A stretch of 63,369 bases of DNA, taken from the NCBI GenBank assembly GCA_903821695.1, contig CAIJLX010000074.1:1-63369 (forward strand). Reading direction: 5' to 3'. The notes beneath the pieces were generated by a model. The model did not search any database, had not been told where the DNA came from, and saw nothing but the letters and a program-made list of their open reading frames with translations. This document shows positions 1 through 8,674 of this stretch, one piece after another; within the stretch, counting starts at the first letter, position 1; every line of letters starts with the position of its first letter. Position numbers and translations under genes: made by a program. This DNA is from an uncultured Alphaproteobacteria bacterium. GTDB taxonomy: Bacteria > Pseudomonadota > Alphaproteobacteria > Rickettsiales > CAIJLX01.

Positions 1-30
1 AATCGGATTTTTAACGGTAATTTTGGCCAT
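1..30 (-). CDS. icd: NADP-dependent isocitrate dehydrogenase, N-terminal fragment (runs off the left edge)
   Basis: The reverse strand from position 30 reads ATG followed by codons for MAKITVKNPI. This matches the start of the monomeric-fold NADP isocitrate dehydrogenases of alphaproteobacteria and mitochondria, which begin MAKIKV-NPVVELDGDE. A GGAGAG sequence lies about 12-17 nt upstream. Only ten codons are visible, so the call rests on N-terminal resemblance and a plausible ribosome-binding site. The enzyme would oxidise isocitrate to 2-oxoglutarate in the TCA cycle. It follows rpsD on the same strand after an 82-nt gap. Confidence 0.55.
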   Translation of the reverse strand, partial: MAKITVKNPI

Positions 31-112
31 AAGCTTAAGTATAACTCTCCAAACCAAAAAAAGAAATTAGTTTAGATAAATCAATGTGCTGCGCTGCACC
101 TAAGCTTGACAA

Positions 113-733
113 TTAACGTGAGTAGAATTCCACTACCAGGTTTGGCTGCATGATCACAGGGTATGGCACTTCCGCGAGTTTAGGAGTGCGGACGAATTTG
201 CCTTTGAATTCTTTGTGATCTACTTCCAGATAATCTGGCACACTACGCTCTTGCGTTTGTGCGGCTTCGATTACCAGTGCCATCGATTTTGATTTCTCGC
301 GGATTTCGATAGTGTCGCCTTCTTTTACGCGATAGCTAGCGATGTTCACCGACTTGCCATTTACTTTTACGTGTTTGTGGCTGATCAATTGACGAGCAGC
401 GAACACGGTAGGAACGAAGTTCAAACGATATACTACGGAATCCAGGCGGCGCTCTAGCAGACCGATCAGGGTTTCAGATGTATCCCCACGGCTCGCGAAC
501 GCTTCTTGGTATGCTTTGCGGAATTGTTTTTCCGACATATTGGCATAATAACCGCGCAATTGCTGTTTCGCACGCAGCTGATTACCGTAATCTGAGGTCT
601 TTTTACGACCCGCAGCGCTACCATGCTGCCCCGGAGGGGTAGTTTTGGTGTTCATCGGGTCTTTTGCACGACCCCACAAATTTACGCCCAAACGACGGGA
701 AATCTTATATTTTGCCTGCAAACGTTTCGTCAC
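113..733 (-). CDS. rpsD: 30S ribosomal protein S4
   Basis: This 206-residue protein has the length and sequence of bacterial S4, a primary 16S rRNA-binding protein that nucleates assembly of the small-subunit body. The N-terminus ([16 protein letters not shown]) and the S4 RNA-binding domain at about residues 94-155 ([26 protein letters not shown]) are typical. It stands apart from the alpha operon (rpsM-rpsK-rpoA), as is usual in alphaproteobacteria, where rpsD is monocistronic. A good sigma-70-type promoter lies directly upstream (767-794), overlapping the trmJ stop codon, so it is probably transcribed independently. No early stops or frameshifts are seen. Confidence 0.98.
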   Translation of the reverse strand: MTKRLQAKYKISRRLGVNLWGRAKDPMNTKTTPPGQHGSAAGRKKTSDYGNQLRAKQQLRGYYANMSEKQFRKAYQEAFASRGDTSETLIGLLERRLDSVVYRLNFVPTVFAARQLISHKHVKVNGKSVNIASYRVKEGDTIEIREKSKSMALVIEAAQTQERSVPDYLEVDHKEFKGKFVRTPKLAEVPYPVIMQPNLVVEFYSR

Positions 734-766
734 GGAGTTACCTATATTGATTTACAAAGAGGCGGG

Positions 767-794
767 AATATAGACAAGCTTCGGCCCATGTCAA
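767..794 (-). promoter_or_regulatory. sigma-70-type promoter of rpsD
   Basis: On the reverse strand a perfect TTGACA (794-789) is followed by a 16-bp spacer and TATATT (772-767), about 34 nt before the rpsD start. The -35 hexamer overlaps the trmJ TGA stop, so trmJ and rpsD are separated only by this promoter. The assignment is by consensus match. Confidence 0.65.
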
Positions 795-1489
795 CCCTTT
801 TTGCTGCTAATCGCTTTGAATATTCCGCGGAGGCTACGGACCTCTTGTGGTTTGAGCCGGGCACGAGTGAAAATATTGCGCACATTTTGGTCCATTTTTG
901 GCTTTTTATGCGGCACTTGATAGAAATTGGCATCGGTCATCAACCCCTCCAAATGCCCCAGCATTCCCTCGACTTCCTCTTGGGTCGCCAATTCCTCGGC
1001 ATTAGAGGGCAGGGCCGCCCGCTGGCTCACAAACCACTCATAAGCCACCACCCCCACCGCCTGGGCAAGGTTCAGCGATTGGTATTCCGGATTCACCGGA
1101 ATAAAAATATGCGCCGCCGCCCGCACCATATCGGGGTTTTCTAACCCTGTGCGTTCTGGGCCGAACATAATGCCGGTACGGATGGATGGGTTTAGTTGGG
1201 GGATCAATTCGCGTGGGGTAACCACGGGCTTTTCCATATCCCGCATACGGCAGCAAGTGCCGTAAACCAGCTCTAAATCAGCCACCGCCTCTTCCGTAGT
1301 CCCATATACTTTCGCCGCATCCACAATATGCGTCGCATGCGCCGCCACCGCCTGCGCCTGAAAATTCGGCCACCCATCCCGAGGGGCGACAAGCCGCAAT
1401 TCCGATAGGCCAAAGTTTGCCATCACTCGTGCGGTAGCGCCGATATTCTCACCCATTTGGGGGTGAACCAAAATAATGATAGGGGACAT
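791..1489 (-). CDS. trmJ: tRNA (cytidine/uridine-2'-O-)-methyltransferase TrmJ-like (SPOUT family)
   Basis: A 232-residue SPOUT (SpoU) methyltransferase. The N-terminal IILVHPQMGENIGATARVM segment, the central GPERTGLENPDMV loop (about residues 108-122) and the C-terminal knot motif PVNPEYQSLNLAQAV form the three conserved SpoU motifs that bind S-adenosylmethionine. TrmJ methylates the ribose of nucleotide 32 in the anticodon loop of several tRNAs. Length and motif order fit TrmJ better than TrmL, which is shorter, or TrmH. It lies 4 nt downstream of proA and is probably the last gene of murJ-proA-trmJ. Confidence 0.85.
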   Translation of the reverse strand: MSPIIILVHPQMGENIGATARVMANFGLSELRLVAPRDGWPNFQAQAVAAHATHIVDAAKVYGTTEEAVADLELVYGTCCRMRDMEKPVVTPRELIPQLNPSIRTGIMFGPERTGLENPDMVRAAAHIFIPVNPEYQSLNLAQAVGVVAYEWFVSQRAALPSNAEELATQEEVEGMLGHLEGLMTDANFYQVPHKKPKMDQNVRNIFTRARLKPQEVRSLRGIFKAISSKKG

Positions 1490-1493
1490 ATTA

Positions 1494-2771
1494 TTAGTTC
1501 GGACGAATCTGGCCGTTGCCTTCGACTTTGTATTTATAAGTCGTGAGCTGTTCGACGCCTACAGGGCCACGGGCGTGGAGTTTGCCGGTGGAGATGCCGA
1601 TCTCGGCGCCCATGCCAAATTCGCCACCATCGGCAAATTGGGTCGAGGCATTGTGAACGGCGATGGCGCTTTCAACGCCGTTTAAGAATTGCTCTGCGGC
1701 TTTGGTGCTTTCGGTGATGATCGCATCGGTATGTTGTGAGCCGTGGGTGTTGATATGCGCGATTGCTTCTTCCACTCCGTTCACCACTTTCACCGATAAG
1801 ATCGCATCGAGATATTCCGTATCCCAATCTTCAGCCGTTGCTTCTTTCATAGGGAAAATCGCACGGGCTTCTGCATCACCACGCAGTTCACAGCCTGCTT
1901 TTACTAGTGCTTCGGCGATATTGGGCAACATGGTTTTTGCTATTGCGCGATCGATCAATAATGTTTCCGTCGAACCACAGACACCCGTACGGCGCATTTT
2001 GGCATTGAGCGTAATCTCGCGTGCCATGTCAGGTTTTGCATCGGCATGAATATAGGTATGGCAAATACCATCCAGATGCTTCACGACAGGAATGCGGGTT
2101 TCTTCCATGATGCGGCGGATAAGCCCTTTGCCGCCACGGGGAACGATAATGTCGATATATTTATCCAGCTTCAGCAATGCACCAACTGCTTCGCGATCTG
2201 TCGTAGGAATAGATTGAATCGCATCTTCTGGCAGACCTGCAGCCTTCACACCCTGTTGCAAGCAACGCAGAATCGCTTGTGAAGAATGGAAGCTTTCAGA
2301 ACCACCACGCAAGATAACCGTATTGCCGGATTTGAGGCACAGAGCACCTGCATCGGCCGTCACATTTGGGCGTGATTCGTAGATAACCGCGATGACGCCG
2401 ATGGGCACAGATACACGTGAAATAGTTAAGCCATTGGGGCGCTTCGCAGAAGAGAGCACTTTGCCAACAGGGTCGGGCAAGGCAGCGATATCTTCTAAAC
2501 CTTTGGCCATGGATTCGATACGTTTTTGGTCGAGCAATAAGCGATCTAGCATCGCAGCGCTGATACCATTTTGTTTGGCGAGCTCGGCATCTTTTTGATT
2601 GGCTTTCAGAATGTCTGCGCTGTGTTCGCGCAGGGCTTTTGCTGCTTCCGTGAGCGCTTTATTTTTGGCGGCTTCTGGGGCGAGGGCGAGGGCGTTTGCG
2701 GCACGCTTCGCACGTTCTGCGATTGCGAGAACTTCTTTATTTACGTCCATCTTCTGTGCCGTTTGTCCCAT
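1494..2771 (-). CDS. proA: gamma-glutamyl phosphate reductase (glutamate-5-semialdehyde dehydrogenase)
   Basis: A full-length 425-residue ProA, the NADPH-dependent second step of proline biosynthesis, reducing gamma-glutamyl phosphate to glutamate-5-semialdehyde. The aldehyde-dehydrogenase fold shows the nucleotide-binding IYESRPNVTADA region near residue 130 and the catalytic cysteine in RRTGVCGSTET (about Cys265). The start at 2771 is preferred because GGAG sits 8 nt upstream; it overlaps the end of murJ by 35 nt, suggesting translational coupling. proB is not in the window, although many alphaproteobacteria keep proB and proA together. Confidence 0.97.
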   Translation of the reverse strand: MGQTAQKMDVNKEVLAIAERAKRAANALALAPEAAKNKALTEAAKALREHSADILKANQKDAELAKQNGISAAMLDRLLLDQKRIESMAKGLEDIAALPDPVGKVLSSAKRPNGLTISRVSVPIGVIAVIYESRPNVTADAGALCLKSGNTVILRGGSESFHSSQAILRCLQQGVKAAGLPEDAIQSIPTTDREAVGALLKLDKYIDIIVPRGGKGLIRRIMEETRIPVVKHLDGICHTYIHADAKPDMAREITLNAKMRRTGVCGSTETLLIDRAIAKTMLPNIAEALVKAGCELRGDAEARAIFPMKEATAEDWDTEYLDAILSVKVVNGVEEAIAHINTHGSQHTDAIITESTKAAEQFLNGVESAIAVHNASTQFADGGEFGMGAEIGISTGKLHARGPVGVEQLTTYKYKVEGNGQIRPN

Positions 2772-4326
2772 TTTTCTTTCTCCGCTTTAGCCAGCTTTTA
2801 AGCTCGGTCAGCGTATATATTTTAAACACGTAGCCAAGGCCGAAATATAGCAGAATTGCGGCTCCAAGCAAGCCCGAGAGGTAAATCGGGCGCACGATTT
2901 TTGGTGCTCCTACAAACTGCAAACTAAGCACCCAAATCACCGCTCCCATAAATAGGGCTAGCAGCAGAGTAAAAAACACATTCCGGCGGGTTTGTGATAA
3001 TAAAGTGAGTCGGCCATGGCGCTTTAATAATACGAACAAAGTTCCGGCGTTAATCCAGGCACTTATGGTCGTCGCTGCAGCAATCCCCGTGGCAGAATTT
3101 AGGCCGATCAGCGGGAAATAATGTACAAAAAACCAGGTGAGCGGCAGGTTCACAAAAATACAGAAGGTTGCGATTTTTACAGGCGTTTTGGTGTTCTCGG
3201 CGGCGAAGAAACCGGGCACTAATACTTTGATGAGGACGAAGGCGGGTAGGCCAAAACCATAGGCGATGAGGGGTTGGGCGCTGGCCAAACTATCCGCCGC
3301 CGTAAACGCTCCGCGCTCAAAAAGAGTCGCCATAATAGGGTAAGCGATGCCCAAAAATCCAGTCGCGGCGGGCAGGGTAAAAAAGAGTGCCACGAAGATC
3401 GCCTCGTTAATCGTCTTATTGGCATCCTCTAATTTACCTTCGCGCATTTGGCGGGAAAGCAGGGGGAGGATAGCGGTGCCAAGTGCAACGCCGATAATGG
3501 CGAGCGGCAATTGGTTGATGCGGTCCGCGTAATAGAGTGTGGAAACGGTGTTGGGCACGAGGGTGGCGATTAAGGTGCTGATCCATAAATTGATTTGCAC
3601 TGCACCTGCAGCAATGATGCCAGGCACCATCAGCTTCAATGCTTTTTTGACTTCCGGCGGCATAGTTGGCGAGCGCGGCTTAATCCAAATACCTTCGCGT
3701 ACACAGTTATAATAGAGCCATATGAATTGCACGACACCGGCAATTGCCACGCTCCACGAAAGCGAGTGAGCTGGCGTCGCGGTGTATTTATCTAATAGGA
3801 GAGGTGCAAGGATTAGGGTGAGATTTAGAAAAATCGGAGCGGCGGCGGCGGCGGCAAATTTGTTCAGACTATTTAAAACGCCACCAAGCAATGAGACGAG
3901 TGAAATGAATAATAAATAGGGGAAGGTGATGCGGGTGAGGTAAACCGCCATATCGAATTGTGCTGGGTTTTTGGTAAAGCCAGGGGCAAGGCCTAGCATC
4001 ACAAATGGCATCGCGATTTGCATGATGATGGTGAAGATGAGCAAAACCCATAACATTACTGCGAACATTTTTTCGGCGAACTTGATAGCGTTTTCGCGGC
4101 CATCTTTACTCAGCACGCTGGTGAAAGTTGGGACAAAGGCGGCGCTGAAGGCGCCCTCGGCAAACAATGTGCGGAAGAAATTTGGTAGGCGGAAGGCGAC
4201 GAAGAATGTGTCTGCAAGTGCGGTGGTGCCTAGCAAAGCGGCGATGGTGATATCACGCGCAAAGCCCAATACACGCGAGATGAGCGTGAAAAAAGCGATG
4301 GTCGAAGCAGATTTAAGTATAGACAT
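2737..4326 (-). CDS. murJ: lipid II flippase MurJ (MviN)
   Basis: A polytopic inner-membrane protein of the MOP exporter family that flips lipid II to the periplasmic side for peptidoglycan synthesis. The N-terminus MSILKSASTIAFFTLISRV is diagnostic, followed by GFARDITIAALLGT and RLPNFFRTLFAEGAFSAAFVP. Hydrophobic stretches through the rest of the 529 residues fit 14 helices. I take Met at 4326 as start because the 13 residues an earlier start would add are not part of the family. It heads the murJ-proA-trmJ operon and is divergent from secF, with only 41 nt between the two starts. Confidence 0.96.
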   Translation of the reverse strand: MSILKSASTIAFFTLISRVLGFARDITIAALLGTTALADTFFVAFRLPNFFRTLFAEGAFSAAFVPTFTSVLSKDGRENAIKFAEKMFAVMLWVLLIFTIIMQIAMPFVMLGLAPGFTKNPAQFDMAVYLTRITFPYLLFISLVSLLGGVLNSLNKFAAAAAAPIFLNLTLILAPLLLDKYTATPAHSLSWSVAIAGVVQFIWLYYNCVREGIWIKPRSPTMPPEVKKALKLMVPGIIAAGAVQINLWISTLIATLVPNTVSTLYYADRINQLPLAIIGVALGTAILPLLSRQMREGKLEDANKTINEAIFVALFFTLPAATGFLGIAYPIMATLFERGAFTAADSLASAQPLIAYGFGLPAFVLIKVLVPGFFAAENTKTPVKIATFCIFVNLPLTWFFVHYFPLIGLNSATGIAAATTISAWINAGTLFVLLKRHGRLTLLSQTRRNVFFTLLLALFMGAVIWVLSLQFVGAPKIVRPIYLSGLLGAAILLYFGLGYVFKIYTLTELKSWLKRRKKNGTNGTEDGRK

Positions 4327-4329
4327 AGA

Positions 4330-4358
4330 TTGACAATCCTTAGTGTGTAAGGCTAATT
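4330..4358 (+). promoter_or_regulatory. possible promoter of secF
   Basis: TTGACA at 4330-4335 is followed 17 nt later by CTAATT (4353-4358), a weak -10. The predicted transcription start falls within a few bases of the secF ATG at 4368, and no Shine-Dalgarno sequence is visible, so the mRNA could be nearly leaderless. The -35 match is good and the -10 poor. Confidence 0.3.
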
Positions 4359-4367
4359 CGCACAACT

Positions 4368-5267
4368 ATGTTTCCACTTCGTTTCATTCCCCGCCAACCA
4401 AAACTGAAATTCATGGCTCGCCGCTGGATCGCATTTGTGCTCTCTGGTGCGATGGCCGTGGTCACGTTTGTGCTGCTGTTTACGCAAGGGCTCAATCTCG
4501 GAATTGATTTTACGGGCGGGATTGTCATGGAAGTGCGTTTACCAAAAGTGACAGAGCTGCACCAAGTGCGCACCGAACTTGGCAGGCTGAACCTTGGCGA
4601 TGTGACGCTGCAAAATTTTGGTACGGAGCGTGATATTTTAATTCGCCTGCCACAGCAACATGGCGGAGCCAATGCGCAAAACGCAGCGATTGCAAAAATA
4701 AAAGCAGCCTTAGGTGAGGGCGTGGAATATCGCAAGATTGAGCAAGTGGGCCCGCTAGTGGGCGAAGAGTTGGCAACCGGCGCAATATGGGCGATGCTGC
4801 TCTCATTCGCGGCGATCATGGTCTATATATGGATACGCTTTGAATGGCAGTTTGGTATCGGTGGATTATTAGCGCTGGTGCATGATGCAATCATTACACT
4901 CGGTTTTTATGTGGTGACACAAATCGAATTTAACCTGACATCGGTTGCGGCGGTGCTCACCATTATCGGTTATTCGGTGAATGACTCCGTAGTAATCTAT
5001 GACCGTATCCGCGAGAACCTTCGCAAATATAAAAAGATGCCGATTTCCGAATTGCTCGATCTCAGCATTAACGAAACATTATCACGCACCATCATGACCG
5101 TGATGACAACCTTACTTGCCTTGCTCGCGCTTATTCTGGTGGGTGGTGAAGTGATCCGCGGGTTCTCGCTGGCGATGTTCTTCGGGATTTTGTGGGGAAC
5201 CTATTCCTCGGTTTATATCTCTGCGCCAATACTTATTTATTTCAAGCTTCGCCGGAATAAAGATTAA
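4368..5267 (+). CDS. secF: protein translocase subunit SecF
   Basis: A 299-residue inner-membrane protein, standard SecF length. It carries the first transmembrane helix, the conserved GLNLGIDFTGGIVMEV motif at its periplasmic end (about residues 43-58), and the five-helix RND core with TIIGYSVNDSVVIYDRIREN and the TLSRTIMTVMTTLLALLAL segment. With SecD it uses proton motive force to help late stages of Sec export. secD is not next to it; the upstream neighbour is the divergent murJ, so secD must lie elsewhere. A palindromic repeat separates its 3' end from convergent bioA. Confidence 0.97.
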   Translation: MFPLRFIPRQPKLKFMARRWIAFVLSGAMAVVTFVLLFTQGLNLGIDFTGGIVMEVRLPKVTELHQVRTELGRLNLGDVTLQNFGTERDILIRLPQQHGGANAQNAAIAKIKAALGEGVEYRKIEQVGPLVGEELATGAIWAMLLSFAAIMVYIWIRFEWQFGIGGLLALVHDAIITLGFYVVTQIEFNLTSVAAVLTIIGYSVNDSVVIYDRIRENLRKYKKMPISELLDLSINETLSRTIMTVMTTLLALLALILVGGEVIRGFSLAMFFGILWGTYSSVYISAPILIYFKLRRNKD

Positions 5268-5275
5268 CCCAAATT

Positions 5276-5344
5276 CGTCATTTCGAACGAAGTGAGAAAT
5301 CTGTGGACTAGTGCTTCAGATTTCTCACTTCGTTCGAAATGACG
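5276..5344 (+). repeat. palindromic dispersed element, copy 1 (overlaps the 3' end of bioA)
   Basis: Two 28-nt arms, beginning CGTCATTTCGAACGAAGTG and ending with the exact reverse complement, flank a 13-nt loop. In reverse orientation the apex reads CTGAAGCA-CTA-GTCCACAG. The same apex with a different central triplet occurs in copies at 42018-42092 and 63038-63108. The arm of this copy has GAACGAAGTGAG where the others have GAACCGCAGGTGAG, and both strands change together, so pairing is kept. It lies between convergent secF and bioA and could act as a bidirectional terminator. Confidence 0.93.
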
Positions 5345-6600
5345 GCAAGTAATGTCTCGAGATCTTCTTTCGCAATCGTGAAAGCTGGCGTCAGGTAAAT
5401 GATATTACCGAAGGGGCGCAACCAGCATCCTGCTTCCGCAAATTTTTGACGCAATAAGAACATCTGCTCCCACGTCGCGTTTTTGAGTTCGACAACACCA
5501 ATCGCACCCATCACACGCACATCTTCCACTTGTGGTAAATCGACCAGCGATTTTAAACCTGCCCACATTTGCGCTTCGATGGCTTCGATTTGTTTTAGGC
5601 GTGGTTCTTTTTCAAATAAATCGAGCGATGCATTAGCGGCGGCACATGCGAGAGGATTAGCCATATAGGTTGGGCCATGCATCAGCGCTTTGGTTAATTC
5701 TTCGCCTAAGAAGGCATTGAAAATTTCTTCGGAGGCGAGCGTTGCGGCGAGTGTCATCGTGCCGCCGGTAAGTGCTTTGCCGACACATAATAAATCTGGT
5801 GAGATGCCTGATTGTTGATACGCAAACATTGATCCGGTGCGGCCAAAGCCAGTTGCTACTTCATCTGCAATAAACAAAATTTCGTGCTCTTTGCAGAGGC
5901 GATAAATCTCAGCCACGATATCTGGCGAATGGAATCGCATGCCGCCTGCGCCTTGCACGAGCGGTTCCATAATTAATCCAGCAATCGTTTTTTTGTTATC
6001 TTTTAATACGGCTTCAAATTCGGCGAAGCTATATTCATCGGCTGGCAGATCGACGACATATTGCATAGGCATATAGGGGGCATAGACATGATGCATTCCG
6101 TTTTCCGGATCCGAAACCGACATCGCACCCATCGTGTCGCCGTGATAGGCATTATGAAATGATACGAAGCGAGTTTTGGTTTTGCGATGTTGGTTTGCCC
6201 AATATTGCACGGCCATTTTCATCGCCACTTCAACTGCAGTCGAACCCGAATCGCTGAAAAAAACTTTTGGTAATCCAGTGAGTTTGGAAAGTCTGGTCGC
6301 GAGTTTGAACGCTGGTTCATGCGCAAGGCCAGCAAACATTACATGCGGCATTTGGCCGAGCTGTTGTTGCATGGCGGAAAGAATATGCGGGTGGTTATAG
6401 CCATGGCAGGCGCTCCACCAACTAGCGATGCCATCGATTAATGTTTCGCCGTTACTAAGAGTAATGCGGGTGCCTTCGGTGCTGATGACGGGCAGGGGTG
6501 CAAAGCCATTTTGCATCTGAGCATAGGGCAGCCAAATATGCTGCAACCCTTCCTCCAGCCATTTAGGTGCGGGGAGTTTAAGAAGCGACTTTAAGGGCAT
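5308..6600 (-). CDS. bioA: adenosylmethionine-8-amino-7-oxononanoate aminotransferase
   Basis: A PLP-dependent class III aminotransferase that converts KAPA to DAPA with S-adenosylmethionine as amino donor. It shows [52 protein letters not shown] and the PLP-lysine segment VGKALTGG. I prefer ATG at 6600 (GAGG nine bases upstream) over a TTG five codons earlier; either start overlaps the end of bioB. The last eleven residues ([11 protein letters not shown]) and the stop codon come from palindromic element copy 1, so the native C-terminus has been replaced or extended. Confidence 0.96.
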   Translation of the reverse strand: MPLKSLLKLPAPKWLEEGLQHIWLPYAQMQNGFAPLPVISTEGTRITLSNGETLIDGIASWWSACHGYNHPHILSAMQQQLGQMPHVMFAGLAHEPAFKLATRLSKLTGLPKVFFSDSGSTAVEVAMKMAVQYWANQHRKTKTRFVSFHNAYHGDTMGAMSVSDPENGMHHVYAPYMPMQYVVDLPADEYSFAEFEAVLKDNKKTIAGLIMEPLVQGAGGMRFHSPDIVAEIYRLCKEHEILFIADEVATGFGRTGSMFAYQQSGISPDLLCVGKALTGGTMTLAATLASEEIFNAFLGEELTKALMHGPTYMANPLACAAANASLDLFEKEPRLKQIEAIEAQMWAGLKSLVDLPQVEDVRVMGAIGVVELKNATWEQMFLLRQKFAEAGCWLRPFGNIIYLTPAFTIAKEDLETLLAVISNEVRNLKH

Positions 6601-7546
6601 GAACAGGTGCCTCAACGTGCATGCCTAAACGCTCTAACAATTCCAGGTCTTTATCTTTGCCGGGGTTCGCAGTGGTGAGCAGTTTTTCACCATAGAATAT
6701 CGAATTGGCGCCAGCGAGGAAGCATAGCGCTTGCGCCTCATCACTCATCTGCTCGCGACCAGCAGAAAGACGCACATAGCTCTTCGGCAGTAAGATTCGC
6801 GCGACAGCAATAGTACGAATAAAGTCAAAAATATCGACAGCCTGAACACCCTTAAGCGGTGTCCCTTCAACCTGCACCAACATATTAATAGGCACGCTCT
6901 CGGGATGCTTCGGCAGCTGGCTCAACACCTGCAACATTTTTGCCCGGTCTTCGATTTTCTCGCCCATGCCAACAATCCCTCCACAGCAGGTTTTCATGCC
7001 GGCATTGGCCACCCGCTCTAGCGTATCGAGGCGTTCCTGATAGGTGCGAGTCGTAATAATATTGCCATAGAATTCCGGCGAGGTATCGAGGTTGTGGTTA
7101 TAATAATCGAGGCCGGCTTCGCTCAAATCATCGGCCTGTTTATCGCTCAACATGCCGAGTGTCATACATGTCTCTAAGCCAAGAGCTTTCACCTCACGGA
7201 TCATCTCTGTCACCGCTGGCATATCCCGTTCTTTTGGTTCGCGCCAGGCGGCACCCATACAGAAGCGGCTCGCCCCCGCCGCCTTTGCATTTTTAGCCGC
7301 AGTGATGACTTCATCGAGTGGCATCAGCTTGCTGGCTTTGAGGCCGGTGTCATATTTTGCGCTTTGTGGGCAATAGCTGCAATCTTCGGCGCAGCCACCT
7401 GTCTTAATACTGAGCAGGGTCGAGGCTTGCACGCTATTAGCATCCCAGTGTTGCCGGTGCACTTGCTGGGCCTTAAACAACAGGTCATTGAAGGGCAGGG
7501 CAAACAGTGCCATTACTTGGGGTAATTGTGAGTAATCTTCTTTCAT
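6578..7546 (-). CDS. bioB: biotin synthase
   Basis: A radical-SAM enzyme that inserts sulfur into dethiobiotin. The CxxxCxxC motif is CAEDCSYC (about Cys52, Cys56, Cys59), ligating the [4Fe-4S] cluster, and the [12 protein letters not shown] and [16 protein letters not shown] segments are typical. I choose the Met at 7546 because the protein then aligns end-to-end with well-known BioB ([25 protein letters not shown]). An earlier ATG at 7576 abuts the bioF start and lies upstream of the predicted TATAAT. It is first in a bioB-bioA unit divergent from bioF, with bioA overlapping its 3' end. Confidence 0.97.
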   Translation of the reverse strand: MKEDYSQLPQVMALFALPFNDLLFKAQQVHRQHWDANSVQASTLLSIKTGGCAEDCSYCPQSAKYDTGLKASKLMPLDEVITAAKNAKAAGASRFCMGAAWREPKERDMPAVTEMIREVKALGLETCMTLGMLSDKQADDLSEAGLDYYNHNLDTSPEFYGNIITTRTYQERLDTLERVANAGMKTCCGGIVGMGEKIEDRAKMLQVLSQLPKHPESVPINMLVQVEGTPLKGVQAVDIFDFIRTIAVARILLPKSYVRLSAGREQMSDEAQALCFLAGANSIFYGEKLLTTANPGKDKDLELLERLGMHVEAPVHALKVAS

Positions 7547-7576
7547 GCCGCCGCTTATAACATTATAGTCTGCCAT
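7540..7576. promoter_or_regulatory. compact divergent promoter between bioB and bioF
   Basis: The octamer ATTATAGT at 7562-7569 contains TATAGT on the plus strand (7564-7569) and TATAAT on the minus strand (7567-7562), so two -10 elements overlap. The plus-strand start would fall at or next to the bioF ATG (7577), predicting a leaderless or nearly leaderless bioF mRNA. The minus-strand start would leave about 8-10 nt before the chosen bioB ATG (7546). The AT-rich block CTTATAACATTATAG could also be an operator, but it does not match the BirA or BioR consensus. Confidence 0.5.
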
Positions 7577-8674
7577 ATGCCAAGCCTTGAAGCCTTCGCC
7601 CAGCAACAGCTTGAAAAGCTGGAACAATCTGCGCAAAAACGTGCCCTAAAACCCCATTTTCAGGCCGATGGTCTTTACGTGGAGGAAGCCGGCCGGCGCT
7701 ATCTCTCCTTCGCCAGCAACGATTATCTCGCCCTCTCGCACCACCCGAAAGTGATCGCAGCTGCCGAAAAAGCCCTCAAAAAATACGGCACCGGCGCCAC
7801 CGCCAGCCGCCTAGTCGTCGGCAACCACCCATTATATAGTGAATTAGAATCCGCGCTCGCCAAAGCCAAAGGCAAAGAAGCCGCCTTAGTGTTCGGTAGC
7901 GGCTATCTCACCGCCATGGGCGTTATCCCAGCTTTGGTCGGGAAGTGCGATTTAATCTTAGCGGATAAACTGATCCACGCCTGCATGCTAGACGGCGCCA
8001 AAAATTCCGGCGCAACCCTTAAACGCTTTCACCATAACGATGCTGCACATTTGGAGCGTCTGCTAAAAGAGTTCAGAAAAAAACATAAGCGATGCCTTAT
8101 ATTGACGGAGCATGTATTTAGCATGGATGGCGATACTGCTCCGCTAGATGAAATGCTAAAGTTAAGTGATAGATACGATGCTTGGTTGATGAGCGACGAT
8201 GCACACGGGCTCATCACACCAAAAGCGTCGCCACATATTATTATGGGTACATTGTCCAAATCGCTAGGCAGTTATGGTGGCTATGTGGCCAGTTCAAAAC
8301 CCGTTATCGACTATCTGCAATCCTCCGCCCGCAGTTTAATTTTCTCAACCGGCCTTCCACCCTCCGTGATTGCCTCCGCATTAGCCGCCCTCAAAATCGC
8401 CGAGCCATCACGAGCAAAAAAGGCAATCGAGAACGCACATTATTTTGCAAAGAAACTCGAGCTCCCTATTTATAATTCCTCCATCGTCCCCTATATCGTC
8501 GGCGATTCAACCAAAACATTAGCGCTCTCCGCAAAACTCAAAAAAGCCGGCTTCTGGGTTCCAGCCATTCGCCCGCCGACAGTGCCCAAAGGCAAAGCAC
8601 GTTTGCGATTTTCATTTACGGCGGCGCATGAAAAAAAGCAGATCGATGAGGTCATCCAATGTCTGATATCCTAA
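7577..8674 (+). CDS. bioF: 8-amino-7-oxononanoate synthase
   Basis: A PLP-dependent alpha-oxoamine synthase that condenses pimeloyl-ACP with L-alanine to KAPA. Visible motifs are [43 protein letters not shown] and the PLP lysine in [11 protein letters not shown] (about Lys228). At 365 residues it is a little shorter than usual; the segment between the DDAHG motif and the PLP lysine is compact, lacking the usual glycine-rich stretch after DEAHG. It starts the bioF-(esterase)-bioC-bioD operon and overlaps the next gene by 16 nt. Confidence 0.95.
   Translation: MPSLEAFAQQQLEKLEQSAQKRALKPHFQADGLYVEEAGRRYLSFASNDYLALSHHPKVIAAAEKALKKYGTGATASRLVVGNHPLYSELESALAKAKGKEAALVFGSGYLTAMGVIPALVGKCDLILADKLIHACMLDGAKNSGATLKRFHHNDAAHLERLLKEFRKKHKRCLILTEHVFSMDGDTAPLDEMLKLSDRYDAWLMSDDAHGLITPKASPHIIMGTLSKSLGSYGGYVASSKPVIDYLQSSARSLIFSTGLPPSVIASALAALKIAEPSRAKKAIENAHYFAKKLELPIYNSSIVPYIVGDSTKTLALSAKLKKAGFWVPAIRPPTVPKGKARLRFSFTAAHEKKQIDEVIQCLIS

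Noticed and set aside
7551-7570. BirA or BioR operator in the bio intergenic block
   Set aside because: The AT-rich sequence lacks the TTGTAAACC-type dyad of BirA and the TTATCTATAA-type palindrome of BioR; only a loose quasi-palindrome is present.
7547-7636. Longer BioB starting at 7576 or 7636
   Set aside because: The extra residues do not match BioB, lie upstream of the predicted -10 and overlap bioF coding.
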